Below, piece by piece: positions 8,313 through 17,348 of a stretch of DNA of 64,000 nt. The notes below the pieces were generated by a model. That model was given only the letters and a program-made list of their open reading frames with translations, was not told the origin of the DNA and searched no databases. The stretch comes from Bacteroides congonensis (lineage in GTDB: Bacteria > Bacteroidota > Bacteroidia > Bacteroidales > Bacteroidaceae): assembly GCF_900130125.1 (NCBI RefSeq), contig NZ_FQXY01000008.1, forward strand, positions 512,301 through 576,300, written 5' to 3'. A program made the position numbers and the translations under genes. Each line of letters opens with the position of its first letter. The stretch's first letter is position 1.

Positions 8313-8344
8313 TTTGGCATGTATTTATTTTATATGTACCTTTG
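8313..8344 (+). promoter_or_regulatory. Sigma-ABfr-type promoter for the plus-strand riboswitch
   Basis: TTTG at 8313-8316, a 20-nt spacer, then TACCTTTG at 8337-8344, matching the Bacteroides consensus TTTG-N19-21-TAnnTTTG. It drives the riboswitch and lipoprotein genes to the right. The minus-strand promoter box (8288-8281) lies only about 50 bp away, so both transcripts leave the same short region. Confidence 0.7.
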
Positions 8345-8349
8345 CGCCC

Positions 8350-8540
8350 GGAAATTTTGGTGTCACCCTTCCGATGCTACGGAAGGAGTGGTGAAAAGGG
8401 AATCAGGTGTAAGTCCTGAACAGACCCGCTGCTGTAAGCTCCGCTAAAGTTTTCCTGACAATACTCAATCCACTGTCTCGATTTGGAGAGATGGGAAGGG
8501 CGTCGGGAAAATGGAGTAAGTCAGAAGACCTGCCAAAATG
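8350..8540 (+). promoter_or_regulatory. Cobalamin riboswitch (plus strand)
   Basis: Contains GGTGTCACCCTTCCG, AAAGGGAATCAGGTGTAAGT with CCTGAACAGACCCGCTGCTGT, a CCACTG element, GGGAAGGGCG and the B12 box GTAAGTCAGAAGACCTGCC near 8518-8537. This is the same architecture as the other two riboswitches of the window. The first downstream gene starts at 8713, leaving about 170 nt for an expression platform; a small hairpin TATGCT/AGCATA followed by CTTGTTTTTTAA near 8649-8682 could act as its terminator. Confidence 0.93.
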
Positions 8541-8712
8541 GAGTTTTTGAGATTTTCCGGGAGTAAGATTTCAAAAATGCAACTTAGTAATCTTTAGACA
8601 TTAGGACAAAAAATAGAGGTGGTTTTGATGCTATCTCTGTGACATTGTATGCTGTGTAAGCATATGGTATCTTGTTTTTTAATAAATCAAATAGAGTATA
8701 AAAACGAGCAAA

Positions 8713-9729
8713 ATGAAAAGAAAGAATGTGAAATTTTTGTCAGCTTTTTTATGGGCTGTAGTGGGTGGACTGGCGATGACTGCTTGTTCCGGTAATGACA
8801 GAGGAGGTGATATTCCGGATCCTTCGGATACATATTCTCCTTATGTGACTAAAGTAGTGGATTTTTGTCCCGCACCGGGGCAGTTTACCAATTCGATACC
8901 TGGATGGGATGAAGGAGATACACAGGAAACGATGAATCAGAAAGCCTTGGATGCTATTGGATATAATAAAAAAGGATTGGTTTCATTAGGAAGCTTTGGA
9001 GGATATATTGTAGTTGGCTTTGACCACACGATTGAAAATGTATCGGGACAGCGTGATTTCCGTATATTGGGTAATGCTTTTTATTCGAATGATAATCCCA
9101 ATCCTAATCCACCTCGGGATGGGGGAAGTTGTGAACCCGGTATTGTTATGGTGGCATATGATAAAAATAAAAATGGAAAGCCGGATGAAGATGAATGGTA
9201 CGAACTGGCTGGCAGTGAATATTCCAAGGAAACAACTTTAAAAAAATACAAGGTTACTTATTTCCGTCCAGATGAAAACAAGACTCCACCGGAAACAGCG
9301 GAAGGAAGTGAAATCATTGACCCGGAATATGTTCGTTGGGAAGATAATCAGGGAAATAGTGGATATATAGCGAAGAACAGTTACCACAAAAATAATAGCT
9401 ACTTTCCTCAATGGATAGAAGGAGAAACGCTTGTCTTTGAAGGTACTTTATTACCTGATAATGCAGTAGATGAAGGGCTAATTCATGGTAAAGGCAGTTA
9501 TTGGGTACTTTATGCTTATGATTGGGGATATGCTGATAATCGGTTGAATACGGAAGAAGGAAGTACGTTTGATATAGATTGGGCAGTGGATGAAGAGGGT
9601 GAACCGGTTAGTTTGCCCGGAATTGACTTTGTGAAAGTCTATACTGGAGTATTGCAAACATGTGGAGCGATTGGAGATACTTCCACTGAGGTAGGTGGAG
9701 TAGAAGATTTGCATTTATTGAAGAAATAA
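8713..9729 (+). CDS. B12-riboswitch-controlled surface lipoprotein, GGY-GFDH domain alone
   Basis: 338 residues. Signal peptide with lipobox LAMTAC near residue 25 and an Asp-rich spacer. Unlike its three relatives it has no PKD or BACON domain, so it shows the minimal GGY-GFDH unit: YSPYVTKVVDFCPAPGQF, GGYIVVGFDHT, QRDF, GNAF, CEPGIVMV, NKNGKPDEDEWYEL, FEGTLLPDNAV, FDIDWAVD, LPGIDFVKVYTG and STEVGG. It is the first gene after the plus-strand cobalamin riboswitch and is followed 33 bp later by a beta-propeller lipoprotein. Surface corrinoid binding or assistance to BtuB is the inferred role. It could correspond to one of the accessory B12-binding lipoprotein classes reported in Bacteroidetes; I cannot confirm which. 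Confidence 0.88.
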   Translation: MKRKNVKFLSAFLWAVVGGLAMTACSGNDRGGDIPDPSDTYSPYVTKVVDFCPAPGQFTNSIPGWDEGDTQETMNQKALDAIGYNKKGLVSLGSFGGYIVVGFDHTIENVSGQRDFRILGNAFYSNDNPNPNPPRDGGSCEPGIVMVAYDKNKNGKPDEDEWYELAGSEYSKETTLKKYKVTYFRPDENKTPPETAEGSEIIDPEYVRWEDNQGNSGYIAKNSYHKNNSYFPQWIEGETLVFEGTLLPDNAVDEGLIHGKGSYWVLYAYDWGYADNRLNTEEGSTFDIDWAVDEEGEPVSLPGIDFVKVYTGVLQTCGAIGDTSTEVGGVEDLHLLKK

Positions 9730-9762
9730 ATAATTCTAATTTAAAACTAATAGGTAATAAGA

Positions 9763-11076
9763 ATGAAAAAGTATTTGGTATTAGTAGCAGTTATGCTAAG
9801 TGTGGGTTTTATCTCTTGTAATGACGATGACAATATTACAAAACCGGTTGTATCAATTATCAATGAGTCTGTGGATAATTCAGTGGCCCAGCTTGATACA
9901 TTATATCTGAAAGCGAATATCGAGAGCGGAATGGGAAACGCAAGTTATAGTTGGACTATAAACGGAAAAGAAGTGTCTACTGCTTCTGCATATAAATTTT
10001 CTCAACCTAAAACAGGTGATTATACAGTCGGATTGACTGTAACTGATGCAACAGGAGAAAAAGTGCAGTCGGAGATGGTGGCGAAAGTTTATGGAAGATT
10101 TGGTGAGGGTACTTTTATTCTGAATGAAGGTAATATGAGTGATGAAACAGGTACGTTGGTATTTGTAGACTCAAAGGGCGCGATGATAGATAGTGCTTAT
10201 TACCGTGTTAACGGTACTCTATTGGGCAATGTATGCCAGGACTTATTCATTGTTGATAATAAGATTTATATTCTGGCTCAAAATGGTATCGGAAATGGGG
10301 GTGAAGGTAAACTGGTGATTGCTGACGCTAAGACTTTAGAGAAAGAAAAAGTCTACAATGATGAACTGGGTATATCCCAACCTACTCATTTGGCAGTTGT
10401 TGGAAATGAAATTTATATGCGCAATAGCGGTGGATTGCATGTGTTCAACACTTCTACTAATGAAGTAGTTGATGTGGAAAATAGCAAAGGGGTAGCCAAA
10501 AATCATATGGTAGTCATTGATAACAAAGTATTTGCTATAAATGGAAAGAATATTAATGTAGTGCAAAATAAAGCTATCATAGAAACGATTCCCGTATCCG
10601 GTTCTTTATCCGGTTTGGCAAAGGCTTATGATGGTAATTTATGGGCTTCGTGTACAAGTCCGAGTCAAATTATGAAGATAAATCCTTCCGATTATTCGAT
10701 TATGGAAACTCATGACTTAGAAAAGAGTATTAGTAATAATTGGGGGTCGGCACCTGCTTTTTCAGCAAAACAAGATACACTGTACTTTTGTGAAGGAACT
10801 TCTAATTTGTATCGCCATATTTTCTTAGAAAATAAAACAGAAACAGTGGCTAATATCCGCGAACTTCTTCCGGATGCCGGAACTTACTACAATAGTTTGG
10901 GAGTGAATCCGGTAACTGGAGACGTATATTTGGCTACCATAAAAGGCTTTGGACAAAGCTATAAGATAAACGATATAGCAATCTTTAATTTTTCAAAGAC
11001 ACCGGCTTTGCTACATGATTATAAGAATAAAAATAGTTTTCCGGCAGGAGTGTACTTCACTCATAACTTTGAATAA
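9763..11076 (+). CDS. BtuG-like beta-propeller lipoprotein with N-terminal PKD-like domain
   Basis: 437 residues. Lipobox GFISC near residue 19 with a DDDN spacer. Residues ~30-110 form a PKD-like sandwich (YSWTINGKEVS, GDYTVGLTVTD). Residues ~115-437 form a YncE/DUF5074-like beta-propeller opening with GTFILNEGNMSDETGTLVF, which matches the opening of BtuG in this window (GLFITNEGNFQYGNASLSYY). BtuG proteins bind B12 at the cell surface and cap BtuB. As second gene of a riboswitch-controlled pair it is probably another corrinoid-binding propeller, although no BtuB gene accompanies this pair. Its 3' end converges with btuD over a hairpin terminator. Confidence 0.87.
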   Translation: MKKYLVLVAVMLSVGFISCNDDDNITKPVVSIINESVDNSVAQLDTLYLKANIESGMGNASYSWTINGKEVSTASAYKFSQPKTGDYTVGLTVTDATGEKVQSEMVAKVYGRFGEGTFILNEGNMSDETGTLVFVDSKGAMIDSAYYRVNGTLLGNVCQDLFIVDNKIYILAQNGIGNGGEGKLVIADAKTLEKEKVYNDELGISQPTHLAVVGNEIYMRNSGGLHVFNTSTNEVVDVENSKGVAKNHMVVIDNKVFAINGKNINVVQNKAIIETIPVSGSLSGLAKAYDGNLWASCTSPSQIMKINPSDYSIMETHDLEKSISNNWGSAPAFSAKQDTLYFCEGTSNLYRHIFLENKTETVANIRELLPDAGTYYNSLGVNPVTGDVYLATIKGFGQSYKINDIAIFNFSKTPALLHDYKNKNSFPAGVYFTHNFE

Positions 11077-11113
11077 AGGTAAGTATATAGTATAAGATAT
11101 TATTGGATATAGG

Positions 11114-11158
11114 AAAGAAACCTGTTGATTTATGTAAAGTAAGCCGACAGGTTTCTTT
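11114..11158. terminator. Terminator between converging B12 operons
   Basis: A 12-bp stem AAAGAAACCTGT / ACAGGTTTCTTT (11114-11125 with 11147-11158) and a 21-nt loop, followed on the plus strand by TTTATTTG. It separates the plus-strand propeller gene from the minus-strand btuD. Confidence 0.7.
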
Positions 11159-11170
11159 TTATTTGATAAT

Positions 11171-11926
11171 CTATTTTATCCGTACCCTCATCTCCTGTGC
11201 GTCAAATGTGATTGACTCATTCCTGAATAATCTCTCGATATGTCCGCTAGCTACCATTTGTGGAGTGGGTAAGCCATATAATTGCGGATTATCTATCAGC
11301 ATGATAAAATCACAGAGAGACAAGGCAATATCCAAATCATGTGTGGAAAAAATGATGCATTTACCTTCCTGCTGTGCCAGTCTTTTAAGGAGCAGGCAGA
11401 GTTCGTAACGGTTGGGTAGATCCAGAAAAGCAGTCGGTTCGTCAAGCAGGATGACAGGAGTGTCTTGTGCCAATGCACGGGCTATCATGATACGCTGACA
11501 TTCACCATCGGACATTTTATCCATTGTTTTGTCTGCGTAGCCGGACATGCCTACCAATCTCATAGCTTCGTCTACCCGTTCTTTATCTTCCGTTTGCAAC
11601 TGACCTATCCAGTTCGTATATGGCGCCCGTCCCAGTGCGACGACATCTTCACAACGCAGGTTTGCGATACGTACCTTGTCGGTAGTAACGAAACTGATGT
11701 TTCGAGCAAGTTTTTCCGGTTTCAGCGAAACTATATTCTTATTCTGGAGTCTGATTTCACCTGACCGGGGCTTTTCAAGTCCCATCATGGCCCGGAGTAA
11801 TGTACTTTTACCAGTTCCGTTGCGTCCCAATAACGCGACGAGCTGACCATTAGTCACTTGGGCAGAGACTTTATCCAACAATATGCGTTGGCTGTATCCT
11901 AGAGTTAGTTCTTTGATTTGAATCAT
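11171..11926 (-). CDS. btuD: Cobalamin ABC transporter ATP-binding protein BtuD
   Basis: 251 residues. Walker A GRNGTGKST near residue 35, Q-loop region, signature MSDGECQR near residue 137, Walker B VILLDEPTAFLD near residue 157, and the H-loop STHDLD. It is the ATPase of the BtuCDF importer that moves cobalamin from the periplasm to the cytoplasm. The start overlaps the end of btuC by 4 bp, implying translational coupling. It is the last gene of the riboswitch-headed minus-strand operon. Family members also import iron chelates; the operon context decides for cobalamin. Confidence 0.93.
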   Translation of the reverse strand: MIQIKELTLGYSQRILLDKVSAQVTNGQLVALLGRNGTGKSTLLRAMMGLEKPRSGEIRLQNKNIVSLKPEKLARNISFVTTDKVRIANLRCEDVVALGRAPYTNWIGQLQTEDKERVDEAMRLVGMSGYADKTMDKMSDGECQRIMIARALAQDTPVILLDEPTAFLDLPNRYELCLLLKRLAQQEGKCIIFSTHDLDIALSLCDFIMLIDNPQLYGLPTPQMVASGHIERLFRNESITFDAQEMRVRIK

Positions 11927-12939
11927 TTTATTATCCGCAAGTTTTTAGCTATTACCCATAAAATAACGGGGACTCCCAGTAGGGCAGTGATACAATTGAC
12001 CGGCAATGTGAATTTCTTTGCAATGATATCACAAAGTAACATACTGATAAGTCCTGTCAGCATCGTGCCGGGCACTAATATCCGGTGGTCGGCGTTATTA
12101 AATAGTAGTCGGGTGATATGCGGCACAGCGAGCCCGATAAATCCTACCGGGCCACAGAAAGCTGTGACGGTTCCTGTCAATAGAGCAGTGGAGATAAAGA
12201 TAAGGGTACGCGAGCGTTTTATATTCATTCCCATGCTGCGTGCGTAGTTTTCACCAAGCAATAATAGATTCAATGGTTTGATACAAGCTATTGAAATAAA
12301 CAATCCGATACATACTATGGGTATCATGAGCCATAATTGCCCGGTTGTGATGTGGCTAAGTGACCCCATTGACCATAACGTGAACATTTTCAGTTGTTCG
12401 GCAGAACTTAAGTATTGCAGTATCTGAATAATGGCACCTGCCACATAGCCAATCATTACCCCCATAATCAGGACACCCAGAATATTTTTCACTTTTCGGC
12501 TGATGATGGCTACTCCCAACAGGATGACAGCAGTGCCTATCCAGCCGGAACCCACAATACCCATCGACTGAAGCATGGGGAAATCAGACCAACCAAGTAA
12601 GGGAGCTCCCAAGATGAACAATGCTACTCCCAAACCGGCACCGGAACTAACTCCTAACAAATAAGGGTCAGCCAATGGATTCTGAAAAACGGTTTGCATC
12701 TGTAAGCCACTAACGGAAAGTGCTATACCTATCAATGATGCGACTACCACCCGGACAAACCGGATGGAAAAGAGGATATTACGTGTCATCTCATCACATT
12801 CGCCGCCGGTGAGCACTGCCCAGACTTTAGCGATTGGGATAAAGGTATCTCCCGTAGCCATGTCTATCAGTAACAATAGTATGGCTGTTACTCCTAGTAT
12901 GCTGAATAAGAAAATGGTATGTTTGCGGGATTGTTTCAT
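11923..12939 (-). CDS. btuC: Cobalamin ABC transporter permease BtuC
   Basis: 338 residues, a FecCD-type permease with about ten membrane helices. Family landmarks are GLQMQTVFQNPLADPYLLGV near residue 77 and GPVGFIGLAVPH near residue 266. It forms the membrane channel of BtuCDF. The 5' end overlaps btuF by 4 bp and the 3' end overlaps btuD by 4 bp, so the three genes are tightly coupled. Confidence 0.93.
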   Translation of the reverse strand: MKQSRKHTIFLFSILGVTAILLLLIDMATGDTFIPIAKVWAVLTGGECDEMTRNILFSIRFVRVVVASLIGIALSVSGLQMQTVFQNPLADPYLLGVSSGAGLGVALFILGAPLLGWSDFPMLQSMGIVGSGWIGTAVILLGVAIISRKVKNILGVLIMGVMIGYVAGAIIQILQYLSSAEQLKMFTLWSMGSLSHITTGQLWLMIPIVCIGLFISIACIKPLNLLLLGENYARSMGMNIKRSRTLIFISTALLTGTVTAFCGPVGFIGLAVPHITRLLFNNADHRILVPGTMLTGLISMLLCDIIAKKFTLPVNCITALLGVPVILWVIAKNLRIIK

Positions 12940-14075
12940 TCCAAATGTCGGTAATAATAGGGTGAATCGGAAACAAGTTCCGGGTGAAAAATATGAATCA
13001 AGTCGCGTAGCACGATATCGGGGCGCACGACTGCTGACTCCCAGTAATCATTACCGCCGGTAGCTGTCAGGCGCAAATTATTATTATAGGCAGTCTTTTC
13101 ACGAACCGCTTTTGCATCGGCAAATTTAGGATTGATTGTTTTTAGTTCATCCAACGTAGAAGCTGAACCGACATTAATCCAGTAGTCGGCTTTTTGTATC
13201 AGTGCGTAAGCCGTTTCCAGTCCGATGGGGGCGGAACTGTTGGACGTGTTTTCCTTATATATATAGTCTGCACCGGCGTCATTCACCAGTTGCGCCATGT
13301 AGCTTTTGGTGGATGGCATTACCCAACTATCGTTCCACGGAGTGTTGAACATTACGGTAGGACGTTTCTCCGAAGATTCTGTGAGCGCTTTCAAGGCAAG
13401 ATAGCGTTTGGGTATTTCCCGGAAAATTTCGATTCCTTTTTCCCGGCTGTCTGTTAGTTCGGATAATGCGACTAACCATTCCGCTTTTCCCAATGGAGAT
13501 TCTTCCAGGTATTCTCCCATATATATATAGGGTATGGATAACTCTTTTAATTTATCCGTTACGGCAGTCTGTGCATCTCCGATACCATACAGCAGGACAA
13601 CATCCGGTTTCAGCCCCAGTAGGAGTTCGTAATTCATTTCAGGCCCCATGTCCTTGATTATATCCTTATGTTCCTGCACATAAGGATTTGATACATAGTT
13701 TATGCCTGATACTCCGACAATCCGGTCTACCTGTCCCAATGCGTCAAGCATGGCAATATAGGAAGAAGACATGCATACTATATTTTTTGCTCCGGCAGGA
13801 ATGACAGGGCCGTTAAATCCGGCGGGTGCCTGTTCGCCGTCACGCGAAATGAAATAGGACATTTCTACGTTTTCAGCTCCCTGCCACGGGTTGAAGACCT
13901 GTATGAGGGTGCTGGCTGTGTTTTCAGCTCCTACTATTTTGAAACCGGAAGCATATTCCGGGGTGTATATATCTTGGTTGAAGGCTTCCAACGAAGTCTT
14001 TTTCTTTGATATGCAACTTGTCAGAAAGAAGATACAAAGTAACGTAAATACTGATATTGAAGTTTTTGCTTTCAT
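12936..14075 (-). CDS. btuF: Cobalamin-binding lipoprotein BtuF
   Basis: 379 residues. Signal peptide with lipobox FLTSC near residue 21, so membrane-anchored rather than freely periplasmic as in E. coli. A class III substrate-binding fold is indicated by AKNIVCMSSSYIAMLDALGQVDRIVGV, LLLGLKPDVVLLYG and the long central helix region. It delivers cobalamin to BtuCD. Spacing is 38 bp after btuB and a 4-bp overlap with btuC. Confidence 0.9.
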   Translation of the reverse strand: MKAKTSISVFTLLCIFFLTSCISKKKTSLEAFNQDIYTPEYASGFKIVGAENTASTLIQVFNPWQGAENVEMSYFISRDGEQAPAGFNGPVIPAGAKNIVCMSSSYIAMLDALGQVDRIVGVSGINYVSNPYVQEHKDIIKDMGPEMNYELLLGLKPDVVLLYGIGDAQTAVTDKLKELSIPYIYMGEYLEESPLGKAEWLVALSELTDSREKGIEIFREIPKRYLALKALTESSEKRPTVMFNTPWNDSWVMPSTKSYMAQLVNDAGADYIYKENTSNSSAPIGLETAYALIQKADYWINVGSASTLDELKTINPKFADAKAVREKTAYNNNLRLTATGGNDYWESAVVRPDIVLRDLIHIFHPELVSDSPYYYRHLE

Positions 14076-14113
14076 ATTTTAGTTCTTAATTCATGAATAC
14101 TTTCTATTTGTTT

Positions 14114-16141
14114 TTATGAGTCTTTTTTTCCCCATCGGGGATTGATGCTGATTGTAAAACCATAATTTCTTCGGGGCATCGGCCGGCTGAGCACAGATAC
14201 ATATTCTTCGTTGAACAAATTATATACGGAGAATTTAATGCCCAATGCAGTGTTCTTCCAGTTGAACCGTTTCTCCAGCGAAACATCATTCATATAGTAT
14301 GAAGTCAACCTATCCCGTGTCGTGTACATTTCGTTACTCGATGTTGTGAAGCGTTCACTGTAATAATTGTATTTATAAATCAAGAAAAAGTTTTTCCAAC
14401 TTACTTGTGCCATTACAGCGGATGAATATTCAGGGATATAAACCAATTGTTTTCCGACGGATATATCTTCCGGGCTTACCGGTTCGCCTTTATTGATCGC
14501 TTTGGTATGATTCCAGTTGGCATCCAGCCAGATTGTCCAGTCTCTCAGCCTTAGCGAGGCTTTTCCTTTTACTTCAATGCCGTAGCTGTGTACTTCTTTT
14601 ACATTGCGGGGAGTCCAATAGCCTTTTTGGGTAGGAACCCAAAGAATCCAGTCGTTAATGTGCGAGTCGAAGGCTGTCACTTCTCCTTTCAGGGTGAAAC
14701 GGTCGGTGGATTTCAGGGTAAACTCGATACCCGTATCGTATGTAAATCCGCTTTCCGACAAAAGTTCAGGGTTTCCTCCCGGCTTGAAATAAAGATCGTT
14801 TAAGGTAGGGTAACGGTAATTGCGGGCGATGGATGCTTTAAACATCACTCCGTAGCGTGGCCAGAGGGTTACATCCAGAAAAGCGGCAGGTATGAGCGGA
14901 GTGAACTTATCATAATATATTTCACGCAAGTCTACTGCCAGTCCTACGCGCGGACAAGGGCGGTATCGGACGGTAGCAAGTGCGGAGATTTCCGGTCGCC
15001 CCTCTCTGTATCCCTCCTTATCTGCATATTCCCAAGTGTCGGCATAGTTGTATGTGCCGCTTATGTTTCCTCCAATCATCCATTTTTCCGACGGGATATA
15101 TTCGGCATTCCCCGACATGAATCCGGAGTAAATGTAACTGCTTGCATTCTGCATCCGGTTCATTTGCTCTAATACTCGTGCGTCAAATGTATATTGCATA
15201 TGGGTATAGGTATATCCCAGTTTACCGGATACTTTTAGCTTCTCAGCATTTTTATCCCAACCTCCTACTGTGCGGAGAGTCGTTTCTTTCTGCCGGGTTT
15301 GATAATCGTTGTCATCCCGTTGGTCGGTGGTAAGTACCGGTATCCCGCGGTCGGAATCCATGAACCAGGCGGTGAAGGAGAACTTGTTGCCGTCTTTGCG
15401 GTCATAATAGATTTCCTGGAGCAAGTGAAAGTCCCGGTACTGGCAGTTTTTGTTACGGGTCTTTTCATATTCCGGGTTATAGCTGCCATCGTCATTAATC
15501 TGCGCTTTATCGTAGTTGATGTATTTGAAGTCATTTTTAGAATCCGCGAGATACAGGCGGGTGGAACTCTGCCATTTCTCACCTCCATAGCGAAAATGGA
15601 GAAAGTCGTCGAAAGTACGGTAGCTGCTGATGCCTTGTATGAACTTGAGGTCGAACCCTTTTAGATTCTCTGCGCTTGTGCCCAGTGTGATGGCACCACC
15701 CAGTCCGCTACCGCTCACGTTGACCGAACTTGCCCCATGCCACAGGCTCATGTCGTCGACAAAGTAGGAGGGAATCAGTGAAAAATCCACTTGTCCCAGC
15801 ATGGGTGAGTTGATATTCATGCCGTTCCAGAGTACTTGCGTGTGTGAGGGTGAAGTTCCTCTGAAGGAGGCGGTAGACATGGTGCCCCTGCCGTAGCTTT
15901 TTATGAAGATAGAGGTGCTTTGAGAAAGGACATCTGCCAGGCTGTTAGTGATGCTTTCACGTAAGATAAGCGTGTCGAGCACGGTTTTGGTCGTTCCGAT
16001 GTCCCGGAACGGGCGCTTTCCCATGATAGTCACAGTATCCAGCCGTAGTTGCCATGCTACATTGTTGTCCTGTCCCTGTACGGAAAAGGTGCAGCAAAGC
16101 AGGACTACCATAGCTATTTTTATTTTAGTCTGTATATTCAT
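14114..16141 (-). CDS. btuB: TonB-dependent outer-membrane cobalamin transporter BtuB
   Basis: 675 residues. Signal peptide ending VQGQ near residue 24, then a TonB-box-like segment DTVTIMG near residue 35 (compare DTLVVTA in E. coli BtuB). The plug domain includes SLADVLSQSTSIFIK, TASFRGTSPSHTQVLWNG and GSGLGGAITLGTS. The rest is a 22-strand barrel rich in alternating aromatic residues. The start overlaps the end of btuG by 4 bp, which fits the known stable BtuB-BtuG complex. It is part of the operon headed by the riboswitch at 22323-22531. Confidence 0.93.
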   Translation of the reverse strand: MNIQTKIKIAMVVLLCCTFSVQGQDNNVAWQLRLDTVTIMGKRPFRDIGTTKTVLDTLILRESITNSLADVLSQSTSIFIKSYGRGTMSTASFRGTSPSHTQVLWNGMNINSPMLGQVDFSLIPSYFVDDMSLWHGASSVNVSGSGLGGAITLGTSAENLKGFDLKFIQGISSYRTFDDFLHFRYGGEKWQSSTRLYLADSKNDFKYINYDKAQINDDGSYNPEYEKTRNKNCQYRDFHLLQEIYYDRKDGNKFSFTAWFMDSDRGIPVLTTDQRDDNDYQTRQKETTLRTVGGWDKNAEKLKVSGKLGYTYTHMQYTFDARVLEQMNRMQNASSYIYSGFMSGNAEYIPSEKWMIGGNISGTYNYADTWEYADKEGYREGRPEISALATVRYRPCPRVGLAVDLREIYYDKFTPLIPAAFLDVTLWPRYGVMFKASIARNYRYPTLNDLYFKPGGNPELLSESGFTYDTGIEFTLKSTDRFTLKGEVTAFDSHINDWILWVPTQKGYWTPRNVKEVHSYGIEVKGKASLRLRDWTIWLDANWNHTKAINKGEPVSPEDISVGKQLVYIPEYSSAVMAQVSWKNFFLIYKYNYYSERFTTSSNEMYTTRDRLTSYYMNDVSLEKRFNWKNTALGIKFSVYNLFNEEYVSVLSRPMPRRNYGFTISINPRWGKKDS

Positions 16142-17211
16142 TGGCGATTGTATTTGAAACAGAAAGCTCCGGGAATGATGCCGACTTTGAAAGTATCTAC
16201 CGGCACTGCATCAGGCGTGAAGCGGTAGATAACCCCGGATTGCACATAGTCTATGGCATCCGCCACGTATACTTCCGAAGTATAAGGGTCTACTGTCAGA
16301 CCGTAGTAAATACTGTTTTTATTCGGTGATTTCAGGAACGGACGTACCGGAACACGGGTAGCTGTGACGTCCATCCGCCAAATATCTTCGTTGATAAAGT
16401 AAAGTGTATCCCTGTCACCGTTGAGTACTACTTCCGAAGCTCTTTCTCCTTTTTTGAATGAAAAAGTCTTTTCTATGGTTCGGGTGGCGGCATCTATCCG
16501 GTAAAGTGCCGGTGCTTCGTAACCATAAGGACTTCCTTCATATCCTCCATCGGTTACAGTCCATATTTTGCCATATTTGTCGAGTGCTAGTGAGGTTGGC
16601 TGTACGCCTACGGTGATTTCATCTACCATTTCATCCGTTTCCGTATCTATCACCAAAATCTTGTTATCATAAGACCAACAGTTGATAAACACATACTTTC
16701 CGTATTGTACCATTTGTTCTGTCGACTTATGTCCTTTCGTATCAATAGATCCGGTTTTCTGCAGGGTTTGAGGATTGAAGATGGTGATAAGCGGGGCATA
16801 CAAGTCAGTGATGTATGCCTTCGTGTCACTCACAAAATGTATATAGCGGGGGGAAGTCAGGTTTTTGATACCTCCCTGAATTTCGAAGGTTTCTAAATCA
16901 ATGACATACACTACTCCCGAATTATTGACCACTACATAGCCTTTATCATTGTGAATAGTCATGGATTGTGCCACATCGCCCAACTTTCTTCCATTAGAGC
17001 GGAAGAATATATCATTTTCTACTTCTTTTTTTTCAGTATCATAATAGGAAAGGCTAGCATTACCATATTGGAAATTGCCTTCATTAGTGATAAACAATCC
17101 GTTTCCGGATACTTTAAATGCTTTTTTATCGAATGGATCATAGTCCATGCACGACGCTACGGCAAGGAACAAAAGCAGTATGGGAATTATTATTTGAGTC
17201 TTTTTTTTCAT
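16138..17211 (-). CDS. btuG: Surface cobalamin-binding beta-propeller lipoprotein BtuG
   Basis: 357 residues. Lipobox AVASC near residue 21. A seven-bladed beta-propeller is suggested by regular YVINLET-, VYVIDLETFEIQ-, ILVIDTETDEMVDEITVG- and VYVADAIDYVQSG-type blade motifs across residues 35-355. BtuG of B. thetaiotaomicron binds B12 with femtomolar affinity at the surface and can strip it from intrinsic factor; I assign this gene by propeller type and its 4-bp overlap with btuB. A hairpin and a TACTTTTG box upstream (17251-17312) suggest that it may also be transcribed from an internal promoter. Confidence 0.9.
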   Translation of the reverse strand: MKKKTQIIIPILLLFLAVASCMDYDPFDKKAFKVSGNGLFITNEGNFQYGNASLSYYDTEKKEVENDIFFRSNGRKLGDVAQSMTIHNDKGYVVVNNSGVVYVIDLETFEIQGGIKNLTSPRYIHFVSDTKAYITDLYAPLITIFNPQTLQKTGSIDTKGHKSTEQMVQYGKYVFINCWSYDNKILVIDTETDEMVDEITVGVQPTSLALDKYGKIWTVTDGGYEGSPYGYEAPALYRIDAATRTIEKTFSFKKGERASEVVLNGDRDTLYFINEDIWRMDVTATRVPVRPFLKSPNKNSIYYGLTVDPYTSEVYVADAIDYVQSGVIYRFTPDAVPVDTFKVGIIPGAFCFKYNRQ

Positions 17212-17250
17212 GCAGTTGCTTTTATCAACATGATATTTTTATTTGAGTGA

Positions 17251-17312
17251 CAAAAGTAGGAAAAATAAGAAGATTCACCTTCTCCGTGAGGAAGTTTCGC
17301 GAAGAAGGTGAA
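17251..17312 (-). promoter_or_regulatory. Intercistronic hairpin and possible internal promoter before btuG
   Basis: Stem TTCACCTTCT (17274-17283) with AGAAGGTGAA (17303-17312), followed on the minus strand by a T-rich run, then a minus-strand TACTTTTG box at 17258-17251, 40 bp before the btuG start. No good -33 element is visible. It may reduce read-through from the upstream lipoprotein genes and give btuG-btuB-btuFCD some independent transcription. Confidence 0.4.
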
Positions 17313-17348
17313 TGAGTATATTATATTATCTTTGGTAATACAAAGATA

